This document shows, piece after piece, positions 25,772 to 35,505 of a DNA stretch of 62,399 bases; position 1 is the first letter of the stretch, and each line of letters begins with the position of its first letter. The position numbers and the translations under genes were made by a program. The DNA is from Cloacimonetes bacterium UBA3900 (GTDB taxonomy: Bacteria; Cloacimonadota; Cloacimonadia; Cloacimonadales; Cloacimonadaceae). Location of the stretch: contig DGFM01000042.1 of NCBI GenBank assembly GCA_002391675.1, positions 20,532 to 82,930 of the forward strand. Reading direction: 5' to 3'. The notes beneath the pieces were generated by a model. It did not search any database. It worked only from the letters and a program-made list of their open reading frames with translations, and had not been told where the DNA came from.

Positions 25772-27781
25772 TTACTTACTTCTAACGAGCCTGAAGCCCA
25801 CGTAGGGGATACCGCGGTTGGGGTTGCCCTTTTCTCTGTAGGTGATGTTCAGGTTGCGTCCTTCGCCATTCATGACGTTGCCGCCGCGGATCACTCTCTG
25901 GGTGCCGGCACTGGGGCCGCTGGGGTTGATGAACTGTTGGATGGAGCGGGTGTAAGAGGCGTCGTACCAATCCCAGCACCATTCAGAGACGTTGCCGCTC
26001 ATGTCGTAGAGACCGTTGGCATTGGCGTTTTTGCCGCCCGGGGCGCGGAGTCGGCCGGCGCTGTTGTCTCTAAACCAAGCTACTTCGCTGGGGTCGTCTG
26101 AGCCGCTATAATCGAAGAGTGCGCCAGCTTTGGCGGCATATTCCCATTCTGCTTCGGTGGGCAGGCGCCAGCCGTTTGCATTGAAGTTGCAGCTTACTTT
26201 TGGCGGTTTGGTGCTGTAATCCAGGGTGTAGGCCGGCTCCAGTCCGTCTGTTTTGCTGATGGCGTTGCAATAGAGTATGATGTTCATCCAGCTGACGTTA
26301 TCCACGGGCAGATGGTCGCCCACGGTGCTCACGTTTGCCGGCGTCATTCTCTTATTCCATTGTGCCTGCGTGACTTCATAGCGGCAGATGTAAAAGCTGT
26401 TGAGGGATACGTTGTGGTTCAGGTTTTCTTTTAGGCGTCCAAAGCCAAAGGATCCGGAATCCAGTCGCACCATATTTGCGGGCATGGGTGCCTGGTGGGT
26501 TGGTCTGGATGTTGCCGCTTGATCCGGGATATTGGGGCTGAGGCCGTATCTGTCCACTTCAAACTGCTGCCCTTCCCTGAGGGTAGCCTTGAGGGCTCCA
26601 TATTCGGTTTGCACGGGTTGCTGAGTGGCAGGCTCCAGGTTTTGATTGTTGCTGGCTACCTTGAGTGTGTCCGGAGTGGGGAGTTTGAAGGTGAAGGGTT
26701 TGTCTGAGCCTCTGAAGATTATGCTGAAGATGTTTGTAAACAATAGCAATCCCACGATGATGATGGCAAGGGCAACAAGGGCGATAAATCCCCATTCGGG
26801 GCCCACTTTCGGCATATCATCCTTGGGTTTGACGTTGGGTACACCGGTATCCAGGGGTGTGTCGCAGATCTCATCATCCTCGATTTTGGGCAGGGCATAG
26901 AGGTGTTCGAGGATGAGGTCCATATCCGCATAGCGTTGCAGGATATTGCGGTGCAGGCATTCGGCCAGGACTTTGTTGAAGCTGATCGAGATGCCGGGGA
27001 CATAGCGGAATTTGACCTCGCTCAACAAGTCGTCGGCATAGAGGGTGTTGGCCAGGGGGTGATCGCAGGCGAGGCGTGCCAGGAGGGCACCGATGTGGAA
27101 GATGTCTTCGCGTTCGTCGTTGTCACCGTAATGGAGGTTGCTGGATAGCAAGATGAGGTCGTTGTTTTCATCCAGCATCATGCCTGAGGGATTCAATCTG
27201 ATGAGGCTGAGGCCCTGTTTGCGGATCTCTTTGGCTGCCTGCATCAATTGGATTGCCACCTTGCGGATCAGGGTCTCATTCAGCAGCTCGGGCTGTTCCT
27301 TCTTCAGTCTGTCGAGGCTGATACCGTGGACATAGCGTGTGGCCATGTATCCCGGCGAGGTGGCAAGGTCTGCCTCATCGGTTTTGGCGATATTGGGATG
27401 ATTCAGGTTTAGCAAGCCCTGCAGGCGCATCTGGAGCGAGTATACCTTTTCAGGATTTGCCATACGGGACTTGTGAAATACCTTGAGCACATACTTGATG
27501 TCGTTTTTGACGGCATAGTATTTGATGCCTTCCTCATCCTTGCTGATCATTCTGGTGATGCGAAAGCCACGAAACTCGTCGCCCTCGGTAAAGGTGTCAA
27601 AAGTGATGATGGGCGATAGTTTTCTTGTGGGTTTGCGTGGTTCTTCGGGTTTTGGTTCTGGTTTTCTGGATTTGATTTCTGGTACTTTCTCTCCACAGAA
27701 TGCACAAAACTTGGCATTATCAGCCAAGTTCCTGCCGCAACTGCTGCAGTATATCATGTCATGGCCAGAATCTTTTGTCAT
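25772..27781 (-). CDS. Zinc-ribbon / pseudokinase / membrane / FGE-fold fusion protein
   Basis: The 669-residue protein has four parts. A zinc ribbon has C12, C15, C26 and C29. A Ser/Thr-kinase-like domain covers about 45-310 and keeps the ATP-lysine strand YVLKVFHK. Its catalytic loop reads LIRLNPSGMML where active kinases have HRDLKPxN, and the DFG site reads LLSSN, so it is probably inactive. One membrane helix lies near 330-352 (GFIALVALAIIIVGLLLFTN). The outer part (about 435-669) is an FGE-sulfatase domain: FYICRYEVTQAQW, RLPTEAEWEYAAKAG, YDMSGNVSEWCWDWY and VGFRLVRSK. This suggests an inside-outside sensor or scaffold. The start overlaps the ileS stop region, so it is co-transcribed with ileS. 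Confidence 0.88.
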   Translation of the reverse strand: MTKDSGHDMIYCSSCGRNLADNAKFCAFCGEKVPEIKSRKPEPKPEEPRKPTRKLSPIITFDTFTEGDEFRGFRITRMISKDEEGIKYYAVKNDIKYVLKVFHKSRMANPEKVYSLQMRLQGLLNLNHPNIAKTDEADLATSPGYMATRYVHGISLDRLKKEQPELLNETLIRKVAIQLMQAAKEIRKQGLSLIRLNPSGMMLDENNDLILLSSNLHYGDNDEREDIFHIGALLARLACDHPLANTLYADDLLSEVKFRYVPGISISFNKVLAECLHRNILQRYADMDLILEHLYALPKIEDDEICDTPLDTGVPNVKPKDDMPKVGPEWGFIALVALAIIIVGLLLFTNIFSIIFRGSDKPFTFKLPTPDTLKVASNNQNLEPATQQPVQTEYGALKATLREGQQFEVDRYGLSPNIPDQAATSRPTHQAPMPANMVRLDSGSFGFGRLKENLNHNVSLNSFYICRYEVTQAQWNKRMTPANVSTVGDHLPVDNVSWMNIILYCNAISKTDGLEPAYTLDYSTKPPKVSCNFNANGWRLPTEAEWEYAAKAGALFDYSGSDDPSEVAWFRDNSAGRLRAPGGKNANANGLYDMSGNVSEWCWDWYDASYTRSIQQFINPSGPSAGTQRVIRGGNVMNGEGRNLNITYREKGNPNRGIPYVGFRLVRSK

Positions 27782-30700
27782 TTATTGTACCTTAAACACC
27801 TGTAATTGTACTTCTTTACCGTTGATATCCAGCGGGGCGATGCCGCTGTCTTCAGTGGTGAATTCCAGCTCGTCGCAGAGCGTTTCGTTCATGATAAAAC
27901 TCTTGTGTTCATTTACGGCGGCTTGGACGTCCTCATCCGCATTGAGTATCACTTTCACGCGGTCCATGATCTCAAAATCCTGCTCCTTGCGCGTAAACTG
28001 TATCTTGTTGATCAGCTCTCTGGCATAGCCTTCGCGCAGCAGTTCATCGGTGAGTTTGGTATCCAGAGCCACAAAGATATCCTTCAGGCTTTCAAAGACA
28101 TAGCCCTCTTTGGGGATGATGTGGGCGATGATGTCTTCGGGCAGCAGGTCTATGGTCTGATCCTCCACCTGCAGGGGATAGCTTTCGCCTTTGGCATGAA
28201 CGGCCAGGACTTCCTGACCTTTGAGCTTGCTGAGCGCGGCGGTGATGGGCTTCATCAATCTGCCATATTTGGGGCCCATTACCTTGAAATCTGCCTTGAG
28301 TTCAAAGCTCACAAAGTCGTCGTCATCTTCCACAAAGTTGATCTCGTGTATATTGACCTCTTCCTGGATGAGGTCAAACATACGGAGGACGGTTTCTTTG
28401 GTGCGGGCGGGGACAAACATGGTCTTCAGAGGCTGGCGGATCTTGATCTGGCAGGCGTTGCGGGCGGCACGGCCCAAGCCCACGATGTCTATGATCAGGC
28501 GCATTTCCTCTTCCAGCTTTTTATCCACCTGGGTGAGGTCTGCCACGGGATAGTCGCAGAGGTGCACGCTGAGCCCGCCTTTGAGGTTGCGGAATACTTC
28601 TTCGGCCAGATAGGGAGCGAAGGGGGCGATGAGCTTGGCTACGCCCAGGAGGATTTCGTTGAGCGTGAGATAGGCTTCAATCTTATCCTGCGTGAGCTCC
28701 AGGGCCCAGAACCTTCTGCGGCTGCGGCGTACAAACCAGTTTGACACCTCGTCGATAACGAAGTCCTGGATGGCACGGGTGACCTTGGAGAATTCGTAGA
28801 TGTCCATCCACTCGCGCACCTGATCCACCAGGGTGTGGAAGCGGGAGATGATCCAGCGGTCTATCTCAGCGGTTCTTTTGGCACTGCCACCATACTGCGA
28901 GGCGTCAAAGCCGTCGATGTTGGCATAGGTAGCATAGAATGAGTAGACGTTTTTGAGGGTGCCGATGAATTTGGAACTGATCTCTTTCACGCCTTCCACG
29001 TCGAAGCGGGTGGGCACCCAGGGAGGGCTGACCGCCAGGAGATACCATCTGATGGCGTCGGCTCCGTGCTCCTGCATGAGAGCGATTGGGTCTACGGTGT
29101 TGCCTCTGGTTTTGCTCATCTTCTGGCCGCTCTTATCCAGGATCAGGTCGTTTACCAGGCAGCTTTTGAAGCTGGAGGTGCCTTTGATCATGGTGGAGAT
29201 TGTGAGCATGGAGTAAAACCAGCCGCGGGTCTGGTCTATGCCTTCGGAGATGAAATCGGCGGGGAAGAGCTCTGTATCAAAGCATTCGCTGTTTTCAAAG
29301 GGCCAATGCCACTGGGCAAAGGGCATACTGCCGCTATCAAACCAGCAGTCTATCACTTCAGGGGTGCGTTGCATCTTGCCGCCACATTCGGGGCAATCCA
29401 TCACCACATCGTCGATGTAAGGACGGTGCAATTCTATATCATCAGGCACTTTGGAGCCGTCTGTGAGGCGGCCTTCCTTTACCAAATCTGCGATGGAGCC
29501 GATGGACTTCTTATGGTTGCAGCTCTCGCAGACCCAAATGTTCAGGGGAGTTCCCCAGAAGCGATCACGCGAGAGGGCCCAGTCGACGTTATTTTCCAGC
29601 CATTCACCAAAGCGCTTTTCTCCCACAAAGCTGGGGTACCATTTGATGTGGCGGTTGTTTTCTATGAGTTGATCTTTAAATTGGGTGGTGCGGATGTACC
29701 AGCTGTCACGCGCGTAGTAGATGAGGGGTTTGCGGCAGCGCCAACAGTGGGGATAGCTGTGCAGCACCTGCTCTCTTCTAAAGAGGGCGCCGCTTTCCCG
29801 AAGGTGACGGATGATGTCTTTGTCTGCATCTTTCACAAAGAGGCCGGCCCAGGGCGTTACGAGCTCGATAAACTTGCCGTCTTCGTCCACGGGTTGCACA
29901 AAAGGCAGGTCATATTTGCGGCCGAGGGTGTAGTCGTCCTGTCCAAAAGCGGGAGCTGTGTGCACGACGCCGGTACCGTCTTCCATGCTGACGTAATCTG
30001 CGAGGCCAATGATCCAGGCCTTTTTATCCACGGGGATAAAATCAAAGAGTGGTTGATAGGCTCTGTGTTCCAAGTCTTTACCGGGGAATTCGGCCAAGAT
30101 TTCGTATTCCTCGCCCAAAACCTCTAATCGGGCTTTGGCCAGGATCAGGTTTTCATCCTGGTAACGCACCTTCACGTAAGGTTCATCGGGGTTTACGGCC
30201 AGAGCTACGTTGGAAATCAGCGTCCAGGGCGTGGTTGTCCAGGCCAGGTAGCTGGTGTTTTCTTCGTCCAAAGCTTTGAATCTGATAAAAACGCTGGGGT
30301 CTTCCACGTCGCGGTAGCCTTGAGCCACTTCATGGGAGGAAAGCGGTGTGCCGCAGCCCGGGCAATAAGGCACGATGCGGTGCGCTTTGTAGATGAGGCC
30401 GCGTTCGTGGAGGTTGTTCAGGATCCACCACACGCTCTCGATGTAGTCGTTTGTGAGGGTGATGTAGGGATCGTCAAGGTCTATCCAATAGCCCATCAAT
30501 TCCGTCATCTCACGCCACAGCTTTTCATAGCTGAAGACGGAGGCGCGGCATTGCTGGCAAAACTTTTCCAGGCCATATTCTTCCACGGCTTTCTTGTCTT
30601 CCAGGCCCAGCTGCTTTTCCACCTCGATTTCCACGGGCAAGCCATGGGTATCCCAGCCGGCTTTGCGCTTCACCTGGAAGCCGGTCATGGTCTTGTATCT

Positions 30701-30907
30701 GCATACCACGTCTTTGAGGGTGCGGGCCATCACATGGTGGATGCCGGGTTTGCCGTTTGCGGTGGGCGGGCCTTCGTAAAAGATAAATTTGGGGCTTCCC
30801 TCGCGGAAGTCCTCACTTTTCTTTGCCAAAGAATGCTCTTCCCAGTGCTTGCGGATTTCTGCCTCAAGAACACTGGCTTTTTGTTTTAGGTCTATAGTTT
30901 TATACAT
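27782..30907 (-). CDS. ileS: Isoleucyl-tRNA synthetase (long, IleS2-like type)
   Basis: The 1041-residue class I synthetase charges tRNA-Ile. FYEGPPTANGKPGIHHVMAR contains the HIGH-like motif, GQKMSKTRGN is the KMSKS loop, and the large editing domain lies between. Two internal Cys pairs (CESCNHKK and DCPECGGKM) probably bind zinc. No four-Cys zinc finger is at the C-terminus. Length and these features resemble the Thermus/eukaryote-like type, often called IleS2, rather than the 940-residue E. coli type. That type is commonly less sensitive to mupirocin, but sensitivity cannot be read here. It precedes the pseudokinase gene with no gap. Confidence 0.95.
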   Translation of the reverse strand: MYKTIDLKQKASVLEAEIRKHWEEHSLAKKSEDFREGSPKFIFYEGPPTANGKPGIHHVMARTLKDVVCRYKTMTGFQVKRKAGWDTHGLPVEIEVEKQLGLEDKKAVEEYGLEKFCQQCRASVFSYEKLWREMTELMGYWIDLDDPYITLTNDYIESVWWILNNLHERGLIYKAHRIVPYCPGCGTPLSSHEVAQGYRDVEDPSVFIRFKALDEENTSYLAWTTTPWTLISNVALAVNPDEPYVKVRYQDENLILAKARLEVLGEEYEILAEFPGKDLEHRAYQPLFDFIPVDKKAWIIGLADYVSMEDGTGVVHTAPAFGQDDYTLGRKYDLPFVQPVDEDGKFIELVTPWAGLFVKDADKDIIRHLRESGALFRREQVLHSYPHCWRCRKPLIYYARDSWYIRTTQFKDQLIENNRHIKWYPSFVGEKRFGEWLENNVDWALSRDRFWGTPLNIWVCESCNHKKSIGSIADLVKEGRLTDGSKVPDDIELHRPYIDDVVMDCPECGGKMQRTPEVIDCWFDSGSMPFAQWHWPFENSECFDTELFPADFISEGIDQTRGWFYSMLTISTMIKGTSSFKSCLVNDLILDKSGQKMSKTRGNTVDPIALMQEHGADAIRWYLLAVSPPWVPTRFDVEGVKEISSKFIGTLKNVYSFYATYANIDGFDASQYGGSAKRTAEIDRWIISRFHTLVDQVREWMDIYEFSKVTRAIQDFVIDEVSNWFVRRSRRRFWALELTQDKIEAYLTLNEILLGVAKLIAPFAPYLAEEVFRNLKGGLSVHLCDYPVADLTQVDKKLEEEMRLIIDIVGLGRAARNACQIKIRQPLKTMFVPARTKETVLRMFDLIQEEVNIHEINFVEDDDDFVSFELKADFKVMGPKYGRLMKPITAALSKLKGQEVLAVHAKGESYPLQVEDQTIDLLPEDIIAHIIPKEGYVFESLKDIFVALDTKLTDELLREGYARELINKIQFTRKEQDFEIMDRVKVILNADEDVQAAVNEHKSFIMNETLCDELEFTTEDSGIAPLDINGKEVQLQVFKVQ

Positions 30908-30962
30908 GGTTTGGTTGTTTGTTATCCTCTCATTTTATCGGTATCTTAGGTTATGGATTTGT

Positions 30963-31331
30963 TCAAATCTTTTTGGCTCGTCCGGTGCGTTTCTGACCGG
31001 GGATAAAGGTCTGCTTGGCTTTGATGTGGTCTTTCTTGTGTTCGTTTCTGGTGGGCATGGCAGAGCCTGTGTCCTCCTGCTGTTCCACCTCTTCTTTCTC
31101 TTCAAAGAGGTCGCTGAAGTGCTCCTTGAGCTCTTCGTGCTGGCTCACATATTCCTTCCAGTCTGCCATGGCGGCTTCCATATCGACGCAGCGCGTGCAA
31201 AGCACCAAAAGGTTTTGCTCGCTTACGCCAACCCAACCACGATCATAGCAGGTGTCGCAGCTCTTTTTGGTCCTGTGTGCAGCTGCCATTTTTTGAGCTG
31301 CTTCCAAGTGCTTTTCATCAAGTTTAAACAT
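30963..31331 (-). CDS. Small Cys4 protein of unknown function
   Basis: This 122-residue soluble protein has two CxxC pairs (CDTCYDRGW and LCTRC) about 16 residues apart near residues 25-48, a likely zinc-binding knuckle similar to DnaJ- or ribbon-type modules. A helical acidic middle (HFSDLFEEKEEVEQQ) and a basic tail (GQKRTGRAKKI) follow. The composition looks like a real gene. It stands between the Bat cluster and ileS on the same strand. No function can be assigned. Confidence 0.65.
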   Translation of the reverse strand: MFKLDEKHLEAAQKMAAAHRTKKSCDTCYDRGWVGVSEQNLLVLCTRCVDMEAAMADWKEYVSQHEELKEHFSDLFEEKEEVEQQEDTGSAMPTRNEHKKDHIKAKQTFIPGQKRTGRAKKI

Positions 31332-31461
31332 TTCTAAGGGGCTCCTTACACTGTTTTGGACAATATTCCTATTCAGAGTGCCATGATTTCAAAATGGCTG
31401 TTCAAGGCAAGCTTTTTCTTTTGTGCAGGCGTAAAATGGCCAATTTCGGGGCTGAAAAACC

Positions 31462-32211
31462 TCACGGAACCACCTTCCGCAGGTCGTCTGCATTCATCCA
31501 AACAATGGCTCCGGATGGCGTTCTTACCTGATAGGTGCCCGAGCGTTGATCCAGGATTTTCACGACCGATGCCTGGGGGATGGGGGTGGAGCCTTCGGTG
31601 GAGCTTTCATACTTGAAACCGGAAGCCTGCGGGGTGACAACCACGGCACGTGAATCCTGCTTCACACTGTGCATCTTGAGCGGCAAAGAGAGGCCGAAGA
31701 TGAGCAAAAAGAGCGAGCTGAGGCTGAGCAGCAAGACGGGCGGGCCTTTTTCATATCCGGGCTTGAGGTGGAGCAGCCAGTTGATGCAGATCACCACAAA
31801 GAGGCTGGAGATCAGGATCAGGACGGCCAAGCGGGGGTAGTTCAACCAGGCGATGATCCGCTTCAGCAGCTCGATCAGGTAGAGGTTTTTGGGCTCAAAG
31901 GCATCGGGGTTCAGCTTTCTCAAGACGTTGAGGTTGTGCCGGCTCTGCGTATGCGCACTGTCCAGATTCAGGGCTCTCAGGTAATAGAGCGTGGCATAGC
32001 CGATGTTGCCCAGGCGGTGGTGACACACGCCTATGTCGTAATAGAGATCGGCGTCTTTGATACCCTGCTTCTCTATGTTTTCCAGCTTTGAGAGTAGCAG
32101 CTGGTCCTCGCTGACGGCAGATGAGTCTACAATCGAGGAGCTGATGGCGTTTTCTGCTGCCAAGCTCAGCGTGATGAGCACTAAGAAGAGGGCAATGAGG
32201 GTGCGTTTCAT
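31462..32211 (-). CDS. batE: BatE-like TPR and SH3 membrane protein
   Basis: The 249-residue protein starts with a signal peptide (LIALFLVLITLSLAAE). TPR-like helices lie near residues 40-110 (DLYYDIGVCHHRLGNIGYAT), two membrane helices near 125-180, and a C-terminal SH3-like region ends VRTPSGAIVWMNADDLR. This order is that of BatE in Bacteroides-type Bat operons, linked to aerotolerance and envelope stress. It overlaps batD by four bases and is the last gene of the cluster. Confidence 0.82.
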   Translation of the reverse strand: MKRTLIALFLVLITLSLAAENAISSSIVDSSAVSEDQLLLSKLENIEKQGIKDADLYYDIGVCHHRLGNIGYATLYYLRALNLDSAHTQSRHNLNVLRKLNPDAFEPKNLYLIELLKRIIAWLNYPRLAVLILISSLFVVICINWLLHLKPGYEKGPPVLLLSLSSLFLLIFGLSLPLKMHSVKQDSRAVVVTPQASGFKYESSTEGSTPIPQASVVKILDQRSGTYQVRTPSGAIVWMNADDLRKVVP

Positions 32212-33938
32212 GCTTGCTCCAATGCAGTTGCTATCTGTTCAAGGGCTTGGGAAAGCTGCAAATAGGGGTCTTGCTCCTGCGAAGTGGGGGCATACCTTGC
32301 AGCCTGGATTTGGGTGAAGAAGGAGGAGATCAAGGCGATAAGCTCTGCATCCACACCGTTTTGAGCGAGTGCTTCCATGAGCTCTGCCTGGCAGAGATGA
32401 GCAGGGAGGTCGTATTTGGTGTTCAGATAGTTTTGGATGGCATTTTGGGCGATCTGGAAGAACTCGGGGTCTTTATTCAGGGCGGCTTTCCGTGCTCTTT
32501 GCAGCTCCTGCTTCAGGGTGATCTGGAGCTGCTTGTGTTGCCATTTCTTGGGGTCTTTGGCCTGTTGTCTGCGTTTGTCGTACAGGAAGAAGGAGGGGAT
32601 GAGGCTGAGGATGATGAGGGCCAGGATGCTCCAAAACCACCATTTGAGGTAGATGGGGCCTTGGTCTTGGTAGTCTGTCTTGCCGCTGAGCCCCAGCATC
32701 TGCAGCTCTTTCAGGGTGCGTGAGGGCTGGGAACCGGGTACCAAAGAGCCCTGTTTCACGCTCAGGGTCTGTTCCTTGGTGTTGAAGCTCATGTATCTGC
32801 CTGTCTTGGAATCCAGCCAGGAAAACTTGAAGGCAGGGAGCTTGATCTCGCCTTTGACCTTGGGGATGATGGTGTATTGCAGCAGCCGCACACCCTGGAT
32901 GCCCGAAGTAAGCTGGTCTTTGATCTTTGGTGTGGATACCTGATAGGCGGAAGTGGATGGGTATTTGGGGGCGGTGAACTGGTTGAAATTGCCTTTGCCG
33001 CTGATCTGAATGGTGAGCAACACGGCTTCGCCCAGCTTAAGAGTATGATCGGAAAGCCTTTGGCTGAGGCTGAAGACGCCTATGGCGCCGCTGTAGTCTT
33101 TGGGCGCACCTGAGGGTAGTTCCCTGACCTGGATAAAAGCCGGCTGAGACCTGAAGCCACGGTTTTGGAAGCCATAGCGCAGGTATCTGATGGAGCCAAC
33201 CAACTGGGGCACCTGAATCTGCCTGGCAAGATGGGGATAAAGCACCATCTTCTTGAGCAAGCTGCGCTTGTAGCTCTTCCGGTGGTAGGTGGTGCGTTCA
33301 AAATTGAGGTTTTGGGGCTGCTCATAGAGCGACTTTCCGTAGCCTTCAAAGTCCTTCTCTTCCGTGAGGTTGAGCGAGCGAACTTCCTGAGTGGTATAGA
33401 GATAGTAGGCCACCACCACAGGCTCGCCCACAAAGACGCTTTTTGCCTCAGGCATGGCCAGCACAAAGGATTCTCCTTCCGGGCCAGGCTCGTAATCATA
33501 CGTGCCAAAGGGGTCATAGGGATCAGCCGGGGGAGAGGGGCTGCCGCCGTCAAGTATCTCAACCGTAATGGATTGGCTGTAGTAGACGTTGTTTTTGACC
33601 GTGATTCTGGTTTGCGGAATGGTGATGCGTCCGGTGCGAGTGGGTTTGTAGTAAAAGAGGTAGTTGTAGACCACGCTGCGCTCGTATCTCATGTTTACGA
33701 TGCTCATTCTGGATTCTGTGGAGCTGCTTTGGTTGATCAATCTCAGGCCATTTACTTCCGGTGCGGCAGGAGCGGGGATATTCTGGCTTGAATCTGTGGT
33801 GATACGGATGGTGTGTACCAAAGTGTCTGAGAGGTAGAGGGTGTGCTTGTTTACGGAGCTTTTGACGCTCACTCCGGCCTGTAGAGCCGTGAAGCACAGG
33901 ATCAGAATCAGGAAGGGCAACAGCTTTTTCACCACCAT
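32208..33938 (-). CDS. batD: BatD, oxygen-tolerance family membrane protein
   Basis: The 576-residue protein has a signal peptide, beta-rich domains of the BatD family (VSVKSSVNKHTLYLSDTL near residue 23, then TRTGRITIPQTRITV), a membrane helix near 430-455, and a cytosolic helical tail. BatD is thought to assemble with the VWA proteins BatA and BatB and an AAA ATPase. It overlaps batC at its start and batE at its end. Confidence 0.88.
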   Translation of the reverse strand: MVVKKLLPFLILILCFTALQAGVSVKSSVNKHTLYLSDTLVHTIRITTDSSQNIPAPAAPEVNGLRLINQSSSTESRMSIVNMRYERSVVYNYLFYYKPTRTGRITIPQTRITVKNNVYYSQSITVEILDGGSPSPPADPYDPFGTYDYEPGPEGESFVLAMPEAKSVFVGEPVVVAYYLYTTQEVRSLNLTEEKDFEGYGKSLYEQPQNLNFERTTYHRKSYKRSLLKKMVLYPHLARQIQVPQLVGSIRYLRYGFQNRGFRSQPAFIQVRELPSGAPKDYSGAIGVFSLSQRLSDHTLKLGEAVLLTIQISGKGNFNQFTAPKYPSTSAYQVSTPKIKDQLTSGIQGVRLLQYTIIPKVKGEIKLPAFKFSWLDSKTGRYMSFNTKEQTLSVKQGSLVPGSQPSRTLKELQMLGLSGKTDYQDQGPIYLKWWFWSILALIILSLIPSFFLYDKRRQQAKDPKKWQHKQLQITLKQELQRARKAALNKDPEFFQIAQNAIQNYLNTKYDLPAHLCQAELMEALAQNGVDAELIALISSFFTQIQAARYAPTSQEQDPYLQLSQALEQIATALEQA

Positions 33939-34531
33939 CTCTCCCGGGGAATTTGGGTTTGATGATCCTGCCTTTGACGGTCCAAAGATTCCTGCTCGTC
34001 CAAGGCATTGAGTGTGTTGTCATAGTCGTTCTGAGGGGTTTCCTGCTCCTGTTCATCCTCCTGATAATCCTCTTTTTGCGGCTTTTTGTAGCCCTTGCGG
34101 TTGAGTACCAGCTCATAATTGCTCTTGGCATCCTGGTCGTCAGGGTCTGCCAACATAGCCGCCTTATAGCTCTCCAAAGCTTGGTCCAGATCATCTTTAC
34201 GATATTGGGCATTGCCCCGGTCATAGTGGAGCCGGGCCTGCTCTTTGCCATCTTTCAAAGCCTCATCCAAAAGCCGTTCGGCGCTGTCATAATCGCCCTG
34301 TCTGTAGCGTGATTTGGCGGCATTTCCCTTGGGGATGGCATCAGCATCATGTTTCTCGGCCAGAGGGTCCCAGATCTTGCTGGCCGAGCGGTATTTCCCC
34401 CAATTGTAGAGCAGCGTGGCAAGGCTGTTTTTACTGGCACGGGGACGCAGCAACAACTCGGCACACAGCAGTAGCAGGATGACCGCAAAGCAGATCAACA
34501 CTATCTTTTGGGCTTTCTTCATATTCTTCAT
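33929..34531 (-). CDS. batC: BatC-like TPR protein
   Basis: The 200-residue protein has an N-terminal anchor (IVLICFAVILLLLCAELLL), then TPR units around residues 60-150, for example ARLHYDRGNAQYRKDDLDQA followed by ALESYKAAMLADPDDQDAK. The tail is rich in Gln, Glu and Asp (EDYQEDEQEQETPQNDYD), as in other BatC proteins. It overlaps both neighbours by four to ten bases. Confidence 0.85.
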   Translation of the reverse strand: MKNMKKAQKIVLICFAVILLLLCAELLLRPRASKNSLATLLYNWGKYRSASKIWDPLAEKHDADAIPKGNAAKSRYRQGDYDSAERLLDEALKDGKEQARLHYDRGNAQYRKDDLDQALESYKAAMLADPDDQDAKSNYELVLNRKGYKKPQKEDYQEDEQEQETPQNDYDNTLNALDEQESLDRQRQDHQTQIPRERWW

Positions 34532-35505
34532 GATGGTTTGGTTTTGGGTTTGAGGGGAATGATGAGGCTTTCGACGATGAGTAAAATCAGGGCGATAAAG
34601 GCAAAGATGTGGTATTGCTCCTTGAGACCGCTGATCTGGTTTGAACGCAGCTCGCCGGGAGAGCCTTCACGCAGGGCGGTCATAATCATCTCAGAGGCGG
34701 ATTCTGAGGCACTCACGTTGAAGTGGCTTCCTCCACCCAGCGAGGCGATCCTTTGCATATTTTCCAGGTTGGCGCTGGTGAAGGCTTCTTCTCGTAATAC
34801 CGGGTGATAGACCACTGCGCCGGCTTCGGTTCCCACGCTCAGGGTAAAGACCTTGATCCCGCTGGCGGCAAGACGCGAGATTCTGCCTGCGGAAAAGCCT
34901 TCCAGATCCTCGCCGTCTGAGACCAGTACCAATACACCGTTGCCGGAGGCGGAATTGAAGGCTTTCTCGGCGACATTGATGGCATCCGCCATATTGCTGC
35001 CTTCCCGGATGGCGTCTGCGGAGCTGAGGCTGTTGAGCACCATCCTCGCACTGCTGTGATCGTCTGTGAGCGGGCATTCCAGCGAGGCCAGGCCGGCAAA
35101 AGTTATGATGCCCACGCGGTCTGACTCCATCCTGTCCAGCAGCGATTGCAGCTGTAGTTTGGTGAGTTCCAGGCGCGAGGGGGAGACGTCCTGGGCGTCC
35201 ATACTGCGCGAGATATCCACGCAGAAGATAATGTCCAGGCCGAGGTTTTGGGTTTCCCGGGTTTCGTGGTCCCATTGAGGTCTGATCAGCGCCATGATGA
35301 TGAAGGCGAGGGCCAGGATGAGCAAGAGCTTCTTCATGAGCGAATTGAAGGGTGAGATGGCCGCCTGATAGTGGTTGGTGATGTGTTCATCTGCATATTG
35401 TGCCATACGTATGCGGCGGCGTCTGTTGCTGAAGAAAAGCAGCAGCAGAGCGGCGATCACCACCAAAAAGAGCAGGCTGAGCTGAGGATTGATCAGTTGC
35501 ATCAT
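34528..35505 (-). CDS. batB: BatB, VWA-domain membrane protein
   Basis: The 325-residue protein has two membrane helices near its start, a von Willebrand A domain with the metal-site motif DIIFCVDISRSMDAQDV, and a final membrane helix (IFAFIALILLIVESLIIPL). The start at 35505 is an ATG overlapping the batA stop as ATGA. A start at 35586 would add residues read only from the batA frame. BatA and BatB probably pair through their VWA domains in the periplasm. Confidence 0.9.
   Translation of the reverse strand: MMQLINPQLSLLFLVVIAALLLLFFSNRRRRIRMAQYADEHITNHYQAAISPFNSLMKKLLLILALAFIIMALIRPQWDHETRETQNLGLDIIFCVDISRSMDAQDVSPSRLELTKLQLQSLLDRMESDRVGIITFAGLASLECPLTDDHSSARMVLNSLSSADAIREGSNMADAINVAEKAFNSASGNGVLVLVSDGEDLEGFSAGRISRLAASGIKVFTLSVGTEAGAVVYHPVLREEAFTSANLENMQRIASLGGGSHFNVSASESASEMIMTALREGSPGELRSNQISGLKEQYHIFAFIALILLIVESLIIPLKPKTKPS

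Noticed and set aside
29066..30127. Forward frame of 353 codons inside ileS
   Set aside because: Antisense to a complete IleS.
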